Source of the DNA: Eriocheir sinensis | Taxonomy: Eukaryota; Arthropoda; Malacostraca; Decapoda; Varunidae | Direction: 5' to 3' | Assembly (NCBI RefSeq): GCF_024679095.1 | Contig: NW_026111763.1 | Coordinates: 270,001 to 334,000, forward strand | Length of the DNA stretch: 64,000 nt | Shown: positions 25,571-38,073 of the stretch, in pieces | How the letters are laid out: every line of letters begins with the position of its first letter | Position numbering within the stretch: position 1 is the first letter of the stretch | Notes under the pieces: model-generated | What the model was told of the DNA's origin: nothing | The model's database searches: none | What the model saw: the letters and a program-made list of their open reading frames with translations, nothing else | Program-made: the position numbers and the translations under genes

Positions 25571-26106
25571 ATGAGAAGGGGAGAGATACAGCATTCCGGT
25601 GGCGCCCCAGAGCATGAGTAATGAAGGAGGGAGGGGGCGCTGCGTGAAGCCTGGTGGGTGATGCAGCGGCGGTTATTGTGAGGGGGGGCGAGGGAGGGGG
25701 GGAGAAGGAACCCTCAAACCCCCTCTCAATTCCCTTCCCCCCTTCACCTCAATGTCCCTCAAATACCTTCCCACTGCCACCACGACCATTGCCACTACCG
25801 CCTAGGATATGACCTGACCTGACCTCCTTCGCCACCTCCTCCTCCACCTACAATTATAATATGCCTTCAACCTCACCAGCCCAACCCCCCCATCACCCCC
25901 TCATCCCCTTACCTTATCTCCCTTTTATTCCCTTAATCTAATCTCCCATTTTTCCCCTCAACCCATTTTCCCTTTTATTCTTAACACCCTCACCTTCAAC
26001 ACAGCCTTCTTCTCCTCCTCCTCTTTTTCCTTTTCTTCTTCTTCTTCTTCCTCCAACACTGCACCTCCCAAAAGCTCGCTCAAGGGAGTAAGTCTGGACT
26101 GCCTCC
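25571..26106. other. Unique end segment with a minimal relative of the VNTR, copy 1
   Basis: Contains a G-run-rich block (25,620-25,710), then at 25,815-25,955 the sequence GACCTGACCTCC ... CCACCTCCTCCTCCACC ... ATGCCTTCAACCTCA. This has the same flanks as the long VNTR at 3,003 but only five CTC-type triplets. No gene. Confidence 0.7.
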
Positions 26107-27133
<1,027 letters not shown>

Positions 27134-27145
27134 GAACTACTACTA

Positions 27146-27180
<35 letters not shown>

Positions 27181-27195
27181 GCTACTACTACTACT
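27134..27195. repeat. (ACT)n microsatellite, copy 2
   Basis: About 20 triplets with ACC and GCT interruptions. Confidence 0.97.
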
Positions 27196-27544
27196 ATTTT
27201 TTTGAATACGTACCCATATCAGTGTCAAACAGATGAGCAGATATGAAGTAGAGGAGGAGAAGGTAGGAGGAGAAAGAAGGAGAAGAGAGAAAGTAAGATA
27301 GACAATGACAACGACGAGGAGAACGAGGAGAAAGAGGAGAAGGAGAAGAAAAAGGAGGAAGAACTAAAGCCAGATAAAAAGGAGGAACACGACTAAGAGG
27401 AAGAGAAAAAAGGAGGAGGACAAAGAAAAACAGAAGAAAAGAAAACGAGATGAGGATGAGGACTGAGGAGGACTCTTACACCTGTTAATTATGAGGAACA
27501 AGAGTCCTCAGGTAAAGACATACACAGGTGGGCTGGAGGTCCTC

Positions 27545-27554
27545 ACACACACAC

Positions 27555-27606
<52 letters not shown>

Positions 27607-27671
27607 TCAGGCCTGTCTTAAGAAAACAAACATTACAAACAGGTGAGTATGAGAGAGAGAGAGAGAGAGAG
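27545..27671. repeat. (AC)n and short (GA)n, copy 2
   Basis: AC tract 27,545-27,603 with one GC interruption, 45 unique bases, GA tract 27,651-27,671. This is the likely ancestral arrangement that is fused and expanded in copy 1. The DNA between 27,196 and 27,544 is a purine-rich spacer without a gene. Confidence 0.95.
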
Positions 27672-28180
27672 ATTATAATTATGCGCTTTCTCTATAAAAA
27701 AACTCGCTAAATAGTCATAGATAGTCATGGAATATATCAATTAAATGAGAGCGTCCATAACATAGTGGTGTAGTGAAGAACATTGTTGATTCACCCTCCC
27801 CCCCAAAAATAATAAATAAATAAAAAAAAAGAAAAAAAAGTCAGGTGTAGTCGATCAGGTCCACAGGTGAGTAAATAATTAAAGGTACCAATAAATACTC
27901 ACACCTGCAGTCTGATACACGATACGAGAGGTCATTAATACCCTTCCTTGTGACTTACTTAATGAAGAAGGCAAATCATATACACTTCAAGTCAAAAATA
28001 AAGTTCATTAAGAAGTTATACACGAATACTAATGACGTTGATTGGTGAATGAGTTAAATAGAAAATTACTGAATATTTGACGCTATTCGCGTTGCTTATT
28101 AAGAGCTGGAAAAGAAGTGCATGAATGTTAATAAACGCGCGAGATAAATAAATGAGATGATTAACAATTGATGACCTGAC
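27672..28180. other. Conserved unique block, copy 2
   Basis: Counterpart of 2,490-3,002 with very few differences. No gene visible. Confidence 0.7.
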
Positions 28181-28832
28181 CTCCACCTCCTCCTCCTCCT
28201 CTTGCTTCACTTCCTCTTCCTCCTCCTCCTCCTCCTGCTTCACTTCCTCCTCCTCCTCCTCCTGCTTCACTTCCTCCTCCTCCTCCTCCTGCTTCAATTC
28301 CTCCTCCTCCTCCTCCTGCTTCAATTCCTCCTCCTCCTCCTCCTGCTACACTTCCTCCTCCTCCTCCTCCTGCTTCACCTCCTCCTCCTCCTCCTCCTGC
28401 TTAAATTCATCCTCCTCCTCCTCCTGCTTCTATTCCTCCTCCTCCTCCTCCTGCTACCTTCCTCCTCCTCCTCCTGCTTCACTTCCTCCTCCTCTTCCTC
28501 CTCCTCGTCCTCCTCCTCCTCCTCCTCCTCCTCCTCCTGCTTCAATTCCTCCTCCTCCTCCTCCTCCACCTCCTCCTCCTCCTGCTGCTGCTCTTCTTCC
28601 TCCTCCTCCTCCTCCTCCTCCTGCTTCAATTCCTCCTCCTCCTCCTCCTTCTCCTGCTTCAATTCTTCATCCTCCTCCTCTTCCTCCTGCTCTACTTCTT
28701 CCTCCTCCTCCTCCTGCTTCAATTCCTCCTCCTCCACCTCCTCCTCCTTTTCCTGCTTCAATTCTTCTTCTTCCTCCTCCTCCTCCTCCTCCTCCTCCTC
28801 CTGCTCTACTTCTTCCTCCTCCTCCTCCACTT
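28181..28832. repeat. CTC-rich VNTR, copy 2 (longest allele)
   Basis: About 650 bases. It includes a CTGCTGCTG variant and several TGCTTCAATT punctuations. Minus-strand poly-Glu frames are interrupted, which argues against a protein role. Sequence from 28,833 to 29,268 is the twofold tandem module plus unique DNA as in copy 1. Confidence 0.9.
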
Positions 28833-29263
28833 ACAATTAATATATACCTTCAACCTCAGCCCTCAACCCTCCCCTTCCCTCTTCAACCCCATACCTTATC
28901 ACCCATTTTTCGGAAGGATAGAATGTAATATACCTTCAACCTCAGTACCCAAACCCCCCTTCCTTTTCATCCCTTACCTTACCTCCCTTTTTTCGTACGT
29001 ACAGAAAGTATAAAAGAAAACGCACGTGAATGATAACTTTCGGGTTCATAAAAGAGTAGGACATGAAATCTACTCTCCAAGAACAAAAATAAATGAATAA
29101 GCAACTAAATAAATACACAGATAAATAAGTGAGCTCTTGGAAAGGTCACGTACTCTCCCGCATCCCCAAGCGCTTGAACACGGAAAAAAAAACACTTGCC
29201 ACTCGTGAATTAAGTATGACAAGTCTACCTGGAACTGATTATAATTAATGAGGGAACAAATAT

Positions 29264-29268
<5 letters not shown>

Positions 29269-29346
<78 letters not shown>
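29269..29346. repeat. (GT)n microsatellite, copy 2
   Basis: About 38 GT units. Confidence 0.97.
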
Positions 29347-29350
<4 letters not shown>

Positions 29351-29407
29351 ATGAATGGTTCAAGATCACATACATTAATTAAAAACAGGAAAATAAAGCA
29401 AGCACAG

Positions 29408-29520
29408 CTGGCGCTACTATAAAAATTGCCTGCGCCTATGACGGGCTTGGGCCAACAATCTGGACCCTGAAGAAAGCCTACCGGCGCTATAGGCAGGTAT
29501 GTAAAAATAAATAAATAGAT
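29408..29520 (+). mobile_element. 5'-truncated SINE, copy 2
   Basis: Counterpart of 4,031-4,150 with a shorter TAAA tail. The A-rich module (29,574-29,815) follows. Confidence 0.75.
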
Positions 29521-29994
29521 AAAAAAAGACGAAAATGCTATGAAAAAGGGCTGAAAAATAAAAAAAATAAAAGGTTGCAAAGAAAGATAATAATCAAAAG
29601 AAAATATAGATAAAGATAATGTAATAAGAAAAGAAAAATAGAAATATCGTCAAAAAAAAGTTGTAAAGGAAAACAATAACTGAAAAAAATACAGATGAAG
29701 AAAATGTAAAAAAAAAAAAGAAATAGAAATATCGTAAAAAAAAAAAATTGCAAAGGAAAATAATAACTGAAAAAATTTTTGAAAAAAAAAATAGAAATAG
29801 AATTATCGTCACACACACAAAAAATAATAAAGTTAAAGTGATGCTCCAGTTTCTCTTCCCCTTGGCACGTTTCCTTGAGGCAGAGAGAGGCATTCCAGGG
29901 CTTGAGTAGTTGTCGTGAATTATGAAAGACTCGCAAACCAACCGTGGGAAAGGAATTATTACTGGCAAGGCATTTGGTGTTTATGGGGAAGGGA

Positions 29995-29997
<3 letters not shown>

Positions 29998-30043
<46 letters not shown>

Positions 30044-30142
30044 AAGTAACTGAAGTAAAAGGTAAAGTCAAATATGCGCTAAAATGATAAGAGAGAGAGG
30101 TAGTCATTGCGGTGATGATTATAGTTGCAAAAGTAATTCAGT

Positions 30143-30236
<94 letters not shown>
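29998..30236. repeat. (GT)n and (AC)n tracts, copy 2
   Basis: GT 29,998-30,039, then about 105 bases (TTTAAGTAACTGAAG...) that are shared with copy 3 but not copy 1, then AC 30,146-30,236. Confidence 0.95.
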
Positions 30237-30238
<2 letters not shown>

Positions 30239-30463
30239 TCCCCCACCCCGCCCACACACAAAACCAGAACCATACAAGGAGTGTGACATTCTAAGTAAAA
30301 GGCAAAGGGGAATTGAACAGTAAAAAAAAGGGGGGGAGTGTGAATAGGAGCGAGGGGGGGGGTTGTTGTTGTTGTTGTTGTAGAGAACATAAGAACGCAG
30401 GAGTCTGCAAGAGGCCGGTAGGCCTGTACGGGGCAGCTCCTTTGACCCTAAGCTCCCGTGTAT

Positions 30464-31770
30464 CTAACCCCACCTAATATCGCTGTCCATGAATTTATCT
30501 AGTCTATTTTTGAATGTGACAATTGTATTGGCACTCACCACATGACTGCTAAGCCTATTCCACTCATCCACCACCCTGTTAGTAAACCAATTTTTTGCCT
30601 ATGTCCCTGTTGAATCTGAATTTATCCAGTTTAAACCCGTTACTTCGTGTCCTACCCGGTTCTCTTACCAACAAAACCTTATGAATGTCTCCCTTATTAA
30701 AGCCCTTCATCCATTTATAAACCTCGATCATGTCTCCACGCACCATTCGCCTTTCTAGAGAATGCAAGTTTAACTGTTTGAGTCTTTCCTCGTATGGCAA
30801 GTTTCTCAACCCCTGAATCATCTTAGTCATCCTCCTCTGCACCGATTCTAACATTTTGATATCCATTCTATAGTAGGGTGACCAGAACTGAACCGCATAG
30901 TCAAGATGAGGTCTAACTAATGCTAAATATAGTTTGAGGAAGACTTCGGGGCTTCTGTTGCTTACGCTCCTTGAAATAAATCCCAGTACCCTATTAGCTC
31001 GATTTCTAGCTTGAATGCATTGTGCCCTTGGACGGAGATCAGAGCTCACTAAGACCCTAAATCCATCTCGCACCCAGACCTACTTATGAGAGTGTCATTT
31101 AAGCAATAGTTATGTGAGGGTTGTTCCTACCTACACTCAGAATACTGCACTTCCCTACATTGAACTCCATCTGTCATTTATCCATGAGTCATATAATCTG
31201 TTGAGTTCACCTTGGAGAATACTAGCGTCCTGATCCGACTCAATTACTCTACCGATCTTGGTATCATCTGCAAATTTACTAACATCACTACTAATTCCTG
31301 TGTCTAAGTCATTGATATAAATAATAAACAAAAGTGGACCTAATACCGAACCTTGTGGGACCCCTCGTAACACATCCCCAGACAGATCTTTTACCATTGA
31401 TTTGCACTCTTTGCTTCCTATTGCTAAGCCACGCCTTGACCCAGTTCAAAACTTTACCCTCTACTCCGTGAGCCTGTAATTTAAGCAACAGTCGTTGGTG
31501 AGGAACTTTGTCAAACGCTTTACTAAAATCAAGATAGATTACATCATAATTTTCATCTCTGTCAACCGCCTCAAATACTTTATTGTAGAAGGACAAGAGA
31601 TTGGTGAGGCATGACCTACCTTTTGTGAACCCATGCTGCGAGTCGTGAATTAAGCTATGTTTCTCTAAATGCTCCCGAATGTTCCTGGCTATTATGGACT
31701 CCAGCATCTTCCCTATAACCGATGTTAAGCTAATTGGGCGATAGTTTGAAGCAACTGACCTGTCCCCTTT
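30464..31770 (-). pseudogene. LINE B ORF2, reverse transcriptase part, copy 2, frameshifted
   Basis: Open pieces are 31,707-31,309 (fingers and palm, YLDFSKAFD), 31,397-31,155 ([16 protein letters not shown]) and 31,073-30,579 (thumb, [13 protein letters not shown]). Breaks lie at about 31,770 (shortened VTPIFKKGD codons), 31,375 (SGVPQGS block), about 31,080 and 30,590. The thumb retains all recognisable blocks, so the breaks are small indels rather than decay. Confidence 0.85.
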
Positions 31771-33361
31771 TTAAAATCGGCGTCACATTAGCTACTTTCC
31801 ATAGGCTCGGCACATAGCCAGTATTTACCGACATCTTAAAGATGTCGGTTGGTGAATCACTGATTATATCACCTAACTCCTTTAATACCCTCGGAAATAT
31901 CCCGTCAGGACCTGGCGACTTGTTCTTCTTAAGCTTATCTATCTCATCCTGAACTACTTGCCTGGTAATGATTATATCCCTCAATTTATCGCCATCCCCG
32001 CCCTCGTACACCTGAACTCTTTCCGGTATAGTCGTTCGATCCTCCTGTGTGAATACTGAAAGGAAGTAGTCGTTCAACAATGTGCTCATATTTTCGTAAT
32101 TTTCTACTAGCTCCCCTGTGTTTGTTTTCAGCGGTCCAATTTTCTCCCGTGTTTTTGTTCTATACATCTGAAAGAAGCCCTTAGGATTACTTTTCGCCTC
32201 ATTTGCTACTTTGATCTCATAGTTCTTTTTTGCTATCCTGGTGTTTTTCTTAACTAATCTAGATAGTTCGACGTACCGGCCCCTGAGATGTGTTTCCCCA
32301 TTCTTTATTTTCTGATAAATTCCCTTCTTTAACCCAATCTCGTGTTTTAGTCCACGAGTCATCCACTTAGAATCATTGTTTTCTTTTCTAAGTGTTCGCT
32401 GTGGTATATGCTGTTCTTGCACCTCTACTATTACTCTAACTAAATTATTGTAAGACATTTCTACCTGGTTCTCCTGTCTCTCCAATCCGCAGTTCTGGCC
32501 CTCATGAATCCCTAAATTATCCCAGTTTACCCCTTCAAGATGTCTTCGAAGCCCCTCGTAGTTTGCTCTTCTAAAATCTGGCACTAACACTGGGTTTGGT
32601 TCGCGGGTTACCGCCCAGTCTAAGCTAAAATGAACCGTTCTGTGATCACTATTTCCTAACTCTCCGCCCACCTCCAACTCACGTAGCAAGTTCCCATTAT
32701 TGGTTAGGACTAAGTCTAATATGTTATCTCCTCTGGTAGGCTCAGTAACTACCTGCTTAAGGAAATTATCTTGTATAACTTCAAGAAAGTCCTCGGCTTC
32801 CAGGTCACCCACTAGATCTTCCCAGTCTATATTCCTATAATTAAAGTCCCCCATTACGCAGACATTTCTACTCATACTCGCCCTGCCAATCTCCTGTAGT
32901 AATATACTCGTGTCCTGCCTGTTAAGGTTGGGTGGCCTGTACATAACTCCTAGAGTTAGTTTTTCTTTCCCTTTGTAAACGTCCACCCAAACTGATTCTG
33001 AATCCATGTTAGTTTTGACTGAGTTGTTAACTAAACATTTAAGTGAGTCTTTAACATATAGCGCAACTCCACCTCCCTTTCTGCCCCTTCTGTCTTTGTG
33101 AAACATCTGATAACCCGTTATTTCAAATTCTGATCTAAAATTTCTATTAGCAGTATCTATCCATGTCTCAGTGATCGCTATTATGTCAAAATTTTCTGAA
33201 CAAGCTTCACCCCTTAGTAAGTCTATCTTGTTTCTGAGGCTCCTGCTGTTAGTATAGAAGATTCTTAGCCCGTCCTCTGTTACTCCTCTAGAATTACTTC
33301 TAAGCTGCCTGGTTATATTATGAGCTAGATGTCCCTCCATTACTCCTCCCATTGCTCCCAT
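31730..33361 (-). CDS. LINE B ORF2, intact endonuclease and linker frame (543 residues), copy 2
   Basis: The ATG at 33,361 lies about 20 bases beyond the end of ORF1. Endonuclease landmarks: Asn at 38 (FYTNSRSLRNK), Glu at 65 (ITETWID), Tyr at 141 (GVMYRPPN), Asp172/Asn174 (GDFNYRN) and Ser-Asp-His 238-240 (GNSDHRTVHF). This is the full set expected for an APE-type nuclease that nicks target DNA. The linker to the RT follows, with NDYFLSVF and KSPGPDGIFPRVLKEL near residue 490. The frame ends in a frameshift inside RT block 1, so only the nuclease could be made. Confidence 0.85.
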   Translation of the reverse strand: MGAMGGVMEGHLAHNITRQLRSNSRGVTEDGLRIFYTNSRSLRNKIDLLRGEACSENFDIIAITETWIDTANRNFRSEFEITGYQMFHKDRRGRKGGGVALYVKDSLKCLVNNSVKTNMDSESVWVDVYKGKEKLTLGVMYRPPNLNRQDTSILLQEIGRASMSRNVCVMGDFNYRNIDWEDLVGDLEAEDFLEVIQDNFLKQVVTEPTRGDNILDLVLTNNGNLLRELEVGGELGNSDHRTVHFSLDWAVTREPNPVLVPDFRRANYEGLRRHLEGVNWDNLGIHEGQNCGLERQENQVEMSYNNLVRVIVEVQEQHIPQRTLRKENNDSKWMTRGLKHEIGLKKGIYQKIKNGETHLRGRYVELSRLVKKNTRIAKKNYEIKVANEAKSNPKGFFQMYRTKTREKIGPLKTNTGELVENYENMSTLLNDYFLSVFTQEDRTTIPERVQVYEGGDGDKLRDIIITRQVVQDEIDKLKKNKSPGPDGIFPRVLKELGDIISDSPTDIFKMSVNTGYVPSLWKVANVTPILKRGQVSCFKLSPN

Positions 33362-33380
33362 TACTCCTCCCCCTCGCCTA

Positions 33381-34921
33381 TACTAAAAATCCCTCAGGGT
33401 ACCAAGTGCTCGCTCAAGGGAGTCTGAGAGCCTCAACACCCTTGAACGTCAAGTGTATCCCGTCACGGGCGTAGAGGCGTCGTTGCCAAAGAAGAGGTCC
33501 CAATTGTCGACGAACAGCCACCCATTGCGCCCGCAGTGCTCAGCAAGTCTGCTGTTCACTGCTATCGCCCTGGACAGCCATCCATCGCCAACGCCCCTCC
33601 TTGGCAGGACGCCACATACTACTGGCGACCCACCAGCGTCACGTATCCTGCCTAACAATTCTCTAAAACGCCTGAGAAGGTCCTCGCTTGGCACACGAGA
33701 AACGTCGTTTCCGCCACAGCTGAGAAAGACAATGGGGTTCGATCCCTCGCTTGCCATACGCCTCAATCCTGTCTGATATATGGCCCACCCTGCCCTGGGA
33801 AACACACCCTCGTCCTGTTTTTATCCTTGGAGCAAAATACCTGTCAACATAACGAACCTGACTATCACCAACAACAAGAACCCGACGGTCGGAAGGGGGC
33901 CAGGAGGGTGGGTGAAGGGGAGGGAGAGCAGGAAGGAGGAGGGACCTGCTGTGAAGAACGAGGAGAATTGTGGAAGAGGTGGAAGGTGGAAAGGGAGGAG
34001 GAAGATGAAGAAGGAGAAAGGGAGGGTGAGGTGGTGGAGGGAGGAACGGACGTGGAGAGGGAGGAGGAAGAGGGGGAAAGGGAAGGTAGGGACAGGTGTT
34101 GGAGGGAGGGACAGTGAGGAGGAGGCGGAGGACAAGGAGGAGAAAGAGGAGGAGGAGGAGGAGGAGAGTGGGCAGGAAGAGGGGGACGGAAGAGGAAGGC
34201 GAGGTGGAGGGAGGAGGAGGAAGGAAGAAGGAGAAAGGGAGGGTGAGGTGGTGGAGGGAGGGACGAGCGAGGAGGCGGAGGACAGGAGGAGAGAGGGGAG
34301 GAGGAGGAGGAGGAGGTGGACGGGAAGGAGAGGGGGAGGAGGAGGAGGAGGAGGAGGAGGAGGAAGGAGGAGTAGGTGAAAGGGAGGTGAGGTGGGGAGG
34401 AGGGACGGACGAGGAGGGAGGAGGAAGGGGGAAGGGAGGTGAAGGACAGGTGTGGGAGGGAGGGACGAGCAGAGGCGGAGGACAAGGAGGAGAAAGGAGG
34501 AGGAGGAGGAGGAGGAGGTGGGCAGGGGAGGAGGGGACGGAAGAGGAAGGCGAGGAGGAGGAGGAGGAGGAGGAGGAGGAGGAAGAAGAGGAGAAGGAGG
34601 GGTGAAGCAGGAGATCGGAGATGGTCGAGGAGGAGGAGGAGGAGGATGGGAGGGCTGCTGTGTGGGTGAAGACAATACTGGAGGGGAGGAGGACGAGGAA
34701 GAAGAGGAAGAGGAAGGGGAGGAGGAGGAGGCGGAGCTTGTTGCTGCTGCACTAACCAGTAAGTGTACCTGGGCGGCGAGAGTCGTTACCCTATTCTCTA
34801 ACTCTATGATCCTCTGACCATCCTTCTGAGTCTTAACGCAGAACCTACAAACGTCCTTGGAAAGAAAGTACTGCTTGGCCATGCGAATGCCAAACCCAGA
34901 ACAACGCTTGAGGGACGTCAT
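33381..34921 (-). pseudogene. LINE B ORF1, copy 2, frameshifted and missing a zinc ligand
   Basis: N-terminal frame 34,921-33,821: the second Cys of the first CxxC pair is Phe here (RCSGFG), so zinc binding is likely lost. Coiled-coil segment and Ser/Pro linker follow. The esterase domain is in another frame (33,805-33,449) with SCGGNDVSRV; block V is disrupted near 33,470. Confidence 0.85.
33890..34740 (-). repeat. ORF1 Ser/Pro linker minisatellite, copy 2
   Basis: About 850 bases, shorter than copy 1 by roughly one unit. Unit order differs from copy 1. Confidence 0.8.
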
Positions 34922-35261
34922 GGTGAAGATATGGGCGAGGCAAGACGGAAACAATTAGGCGCGTTAAGACGATAACAAAGTACGCAGCTGCGGTGAGGTC
35001 GTCAGGTCAAAAATGTGTATCTAGGAAAACAAACCAACATGTGTGTTCCTATGCAGCTGCCGCGGGGCCATTGAATCACAGTGGGCGCGGGGAGGAGGCT
35101 TGTGTGCGTGTGGGGAGGGGCGTGGGAGAGAGGGTAGGAGAGGAAAAAGAGGAGGAGGAGGAGAAGGTCAGGTTAGGAGAGAATGGGATTGTGTTGGAGC
35201 GGAGAAAAATTGGTTTAAAAAAGGAAAGATAAATGATGGTATAGGAAAGTAATCGGAAATG

Positions 35262-35390
<129 letters not shown>

Positions 35391-35515
35391 GCTCATATTT
35401 TCTCATCCCTTTTATAGCTTTTCCACGTTCTTATCTTATCAATATTGTTTGTGTATTATCCTCATCCAAACTGTTTCTGCTTTGCTTGTTGTATCACGCA
35501 CGCTTATGCTTTCTT

Positions 35516-35644
<129 letters not shown>

Positions 35645-35889
35645 AAATATACCCAACAAAAGGCGCGATATGTGGTGCAAAATCTGGCAAATTAATCGCG
35701 AGAACCGTAAAATTCGAGGACAATGGAGGAACGATGGACGCCACTAACTGCTGTGATACTCAGGGCCGGACACAAACCGCCACTGTGTGTACACTCTTAA
35801 AGAAACACAACTCTCTCGAGTCTAAACCAGGGCCGCAATCACCGTGTTCATAAGTGACATATTTGAATGGTTCACGGCCTCCTGACCTC

Positions 35890-35956
35890 TTTAATATTTA
35901 TTTATTTTATTTTATTTTTCAAAGAAATTGATAAGAGAAACAGTAACACACTATCA
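35890..35956 (-). promoter_or_regulatory. Candidate polyadenylation signals of the repeat-protein locus, copy 2
   Basis: Minus-strand AATAAA hexamers at about 35,893-35,915, 40-60 bases after the TAG stop at 35,957. Spacing suits a 3' end signal, but A/T-rich runs give such hexamers by chance. Confidence 0.4.
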
Positions 35957-36697
35957 CTACTCTGTTGTCATTTCCTTCAATACAACACGAGCAATTCTTT
36001 CAATTAATTCTTCTGTTACCACCGAAAGGGTCAACAACGAGTCACACCTACAAGCTTTCCTTCTCCTAATCTTTTTAACAACCTTCGGTGGCGTCACAGC
36101 AGTTTCCCGTGAAGGTAGTATTTCTTCCTTCTCTGTTACTACGACTTCATTCGTTACATTGCCGGGCAGAATCTCCTTTGTTTTCTCTGTTCGTTCTACT
36201 ACCAGAGGTCCATCGCCATTCTCTGTAACATTCCTACTCTCCACCGATGTTTCCTTGATGGTTTCATGTGAAGGTAGTTTTTCTTCCTTCTCTGTTACAA
36301 CAACTTCATTCGTTTCATTGCCGGGCAGAATCTCCTTTATTTTCTCTGTTCGGTCAACTATCAGAGGTCCACCGCCATTTTCTGTAACATTCCTACTCTC
36401 CACCGATGTTTCCTTGGTGGTTTCATGTGAAGGTAGTTTTTCTTCTTTCTTTGTTACAACAACTTCATTCGTTTCATTGCCGGGCAGAATCTCCATTATT
36501 TTCCCTGTTCGGTCAACTACCAGAGGCCCATCGCCATTTTCTGTAACATTCCTACTCTCCACAGATGTTTCCTTGATGGTTTCATGTGAAGGTAGTTTTT
36601 CTTCTTTCTCTGTTACAACAACTTCATTCGTTTCATTGCCGGGCAGAATCTCCTTTGTTTTCTCTGTTCGTTGTACTACCAGAGGTCCTTCGCCATT
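35957..36697 (-). pseudogene. Continuation of the repeat protein beyond the shared TAA, copy 2
   Basis: The same frame stays open for 246 codons after the stop: the rest of the interrupted repeat, three more units (GPLVVDRTGK, GPLIVDRTEK, GPLVVERTEK variants), then a distinct C-terminus, TPPKVVKKIRRRKACRCDSL and LTLSVVTEELIERIARVV, ending KEMTTE at TAG 35,957. The C-terminus is basic, with a possible amphipathic helix and a CRC motif. Without the single TAA the whole would be a 617-residue protein. It may be a pseudogene tail, a readthrough extension, or a separate exon of another transcript form. Confidence 0.6.
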
Positions 36698-37810
36698 TTA
36701 TGAAGCATTTCTACTCTCCTCCACAGATGTCATCGAAATGCTTTTCTGTGAAGGTAGTCTTTCTTCTTTCTCTGTTACAACAATTTCATTCGTTTTATTG
36801 CCGGGCAGAATCTCCTTTGTTTTCTCTGTTCGTTCTATTTTCTGAGGTCCATCGCCATTTTCTGAAGCATTTCTACTCTCCTCCACAGATGTCATCGAAA
36901 TGCTTTCCTGTGAAGTTAGTCTTTCTTCTTTCTCTGTTACATCAATTTCATTCGTTTTATTGCCGGGCAGAATCTCCTTTGTTTTCTCTGTCCGTTCTAC
37001 TGTCAGAGGACCATCGCCATTTTCTGTTACATTCTTAGTCTCCACAGATGTCTCCTTAATGGTTTCCTGTGAAGGCAGTTTCTCTTCTTTTTCTGTTACT
37101 AACATTTCATTCGTTTTATTGCCGGGAAGAATCTCAATGGTTTTCTCTGTCCGTTCTACTTTCTGGCGTCCGTCGCTCTTATCCGTATCGTTCTTACTTT
37201 CCACACATGTTTCCCTAATGGTTTCCTCTAAAGGTAGTTTTTCTTCTTTCTCTGTTGCTAATAATTGATTCGTTTTATTGCCTGGCAGAATCTCCTTTGT
37301 TACCTCAGTGGCACTGGTAAGAGGCAGTACTGTTGCTTCCTTCTTTATAACAACTTCCTCGTGTATTTCATTACCCTCTTCGTCCGTGACCTTGTTCACG
37401 TCCACCGTCTGTGTTAGGGACCCGTTGTGTGGAGTGGTTTGCGTCAGAGTTTTGCTCTCTGTGACAGATTTTTCGGCACTTTCTTTACCTTCCTCATCAA
37501 TAACAACCTGTGTTTCCGTAATCTTTGATACATTTCCGTTGGGCTGTAGGTCAGTTTCTGTAGTCTTTTCAACGACTGTCTTATTGCCGGTTACATGCCC
37601 CGTTTCATCTCTATTATCAAAGACTTTCCTTTCCACGGTCTTGATACTGTCATTCGCGCCATTTTGCAAACTTGTGTTCATCTTCTCAAGATCAGGCATT
37701 TTGGGGAAATCTTTGAGTTCCCCCTCGTCATGTTTCTTCCAAGGGTCGTAATTGGCCTTCTCGAGGCTAGGGTAGGGCACCTTGTCCTTTGGGAGCCCAT
37801 TGGAGCTCAC
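36698..37810 (-). CDS. 53-residue tandem-repeat acidic protein, N-terminal 370 residues, copy 2
   Basis: I do not recognise the family. The frame is open from upstream of 37,810 (first codons GTG AGC TCC; no ATG, so probably an internal exon start with AG near 37,808). Residues 1-165 are non-repetitive, hydrophilic and rich in Glu, Lys, Thr and Asn, with KANYDPWKKHDEGELKDF and VIDEEGKES. From about 170 the repeats start with one partial unit. Full units read ETKNVTENGDGPLTVERTEK followed by TKEILPGNKTNEIDVTEKEE, 53-54 residues each, with two N-X-T/S sequons per unit (NVT or NAS, and NKT). There are no Cys pairs and no membrane segment. It ends at TAA 36,700-36,698, inside a repeat (ESRNAS then stop, where other repeats have Glu). 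The sequons suggest a secreted glycoprotein; this is inference. Confidence 0.65.
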   Translation of the reverse strand: MSSNGLPKDKVPYPSLEKANYDPWKKHDEGELKDFPKMPDLEKMNTSLQNGANDSIKTVERKVFDNRDETGHVTGNKTVVEKTTETDLQPNGNVSKITETQVVIDEEGKESAEKSVTESKTLTQTTPHNGSLTQTVDVNKVTDEEGNEIHEEVVIKKEATVLPLTSATEVTKEILPGNKTNQLLATEKEEKLPLEETIRETCVESKNDTDKSDGRQKVERTEKTIEILPGNKTNEMLVTEKEEKLPSQETIKETSVETKNVTENGDGPLTVERTEKTKEILPGNKTNEIDVTEKEERLTSQESISMTSVEESRNASENGDGPQKIERTEKTKEILPGNKTNEIVVTEKEERLPSQKSISMTSVEESRNAS

Positions 37811-37822
37811 AATTCCTCGCCG

Positions 37823-37889
<67 letters not shown>

Positions 37890-38073
37890 TTCTTTCGTTC
37901 GACTCTCCCTGTTCTACAAAAACGGATCCTACGGCGGAGGAAGACCCGAGAGGATTTTTCTCCCTGCCCGTCGGCGTTCCGGAGGCCATTCTGTTTTCAA
38001 TCCCTGAGCTGACGAAAGCTGTTTTCTGCCACGAAACCGTAATTATTTTTAATATCATCTCACAAGCAACAAC

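Larger units (their letters stand above)
30381..34957 (-). mobile_element. LINE B, copy 2 (best preserved endonuclease)
   Basis: Same element and insertion as 5,190-9,900. Only one terminal octamer is present instead of two. ORF1 and the RT half of ORF2 are frameshifted; the endonuclease half is intact. Confidence 0.9.

Noticed and set aside
35928..36845. Plus-strand frames of up to 305 residues opposite the repeat-protein locus (FSSFSVTTTSF-type repeats)
   Set aside because: They are the antisense shadow of the repeat gene. The minus-strand frame has the coherent N-terminus, sequons and C-terminus, and it runs through more of the locus.
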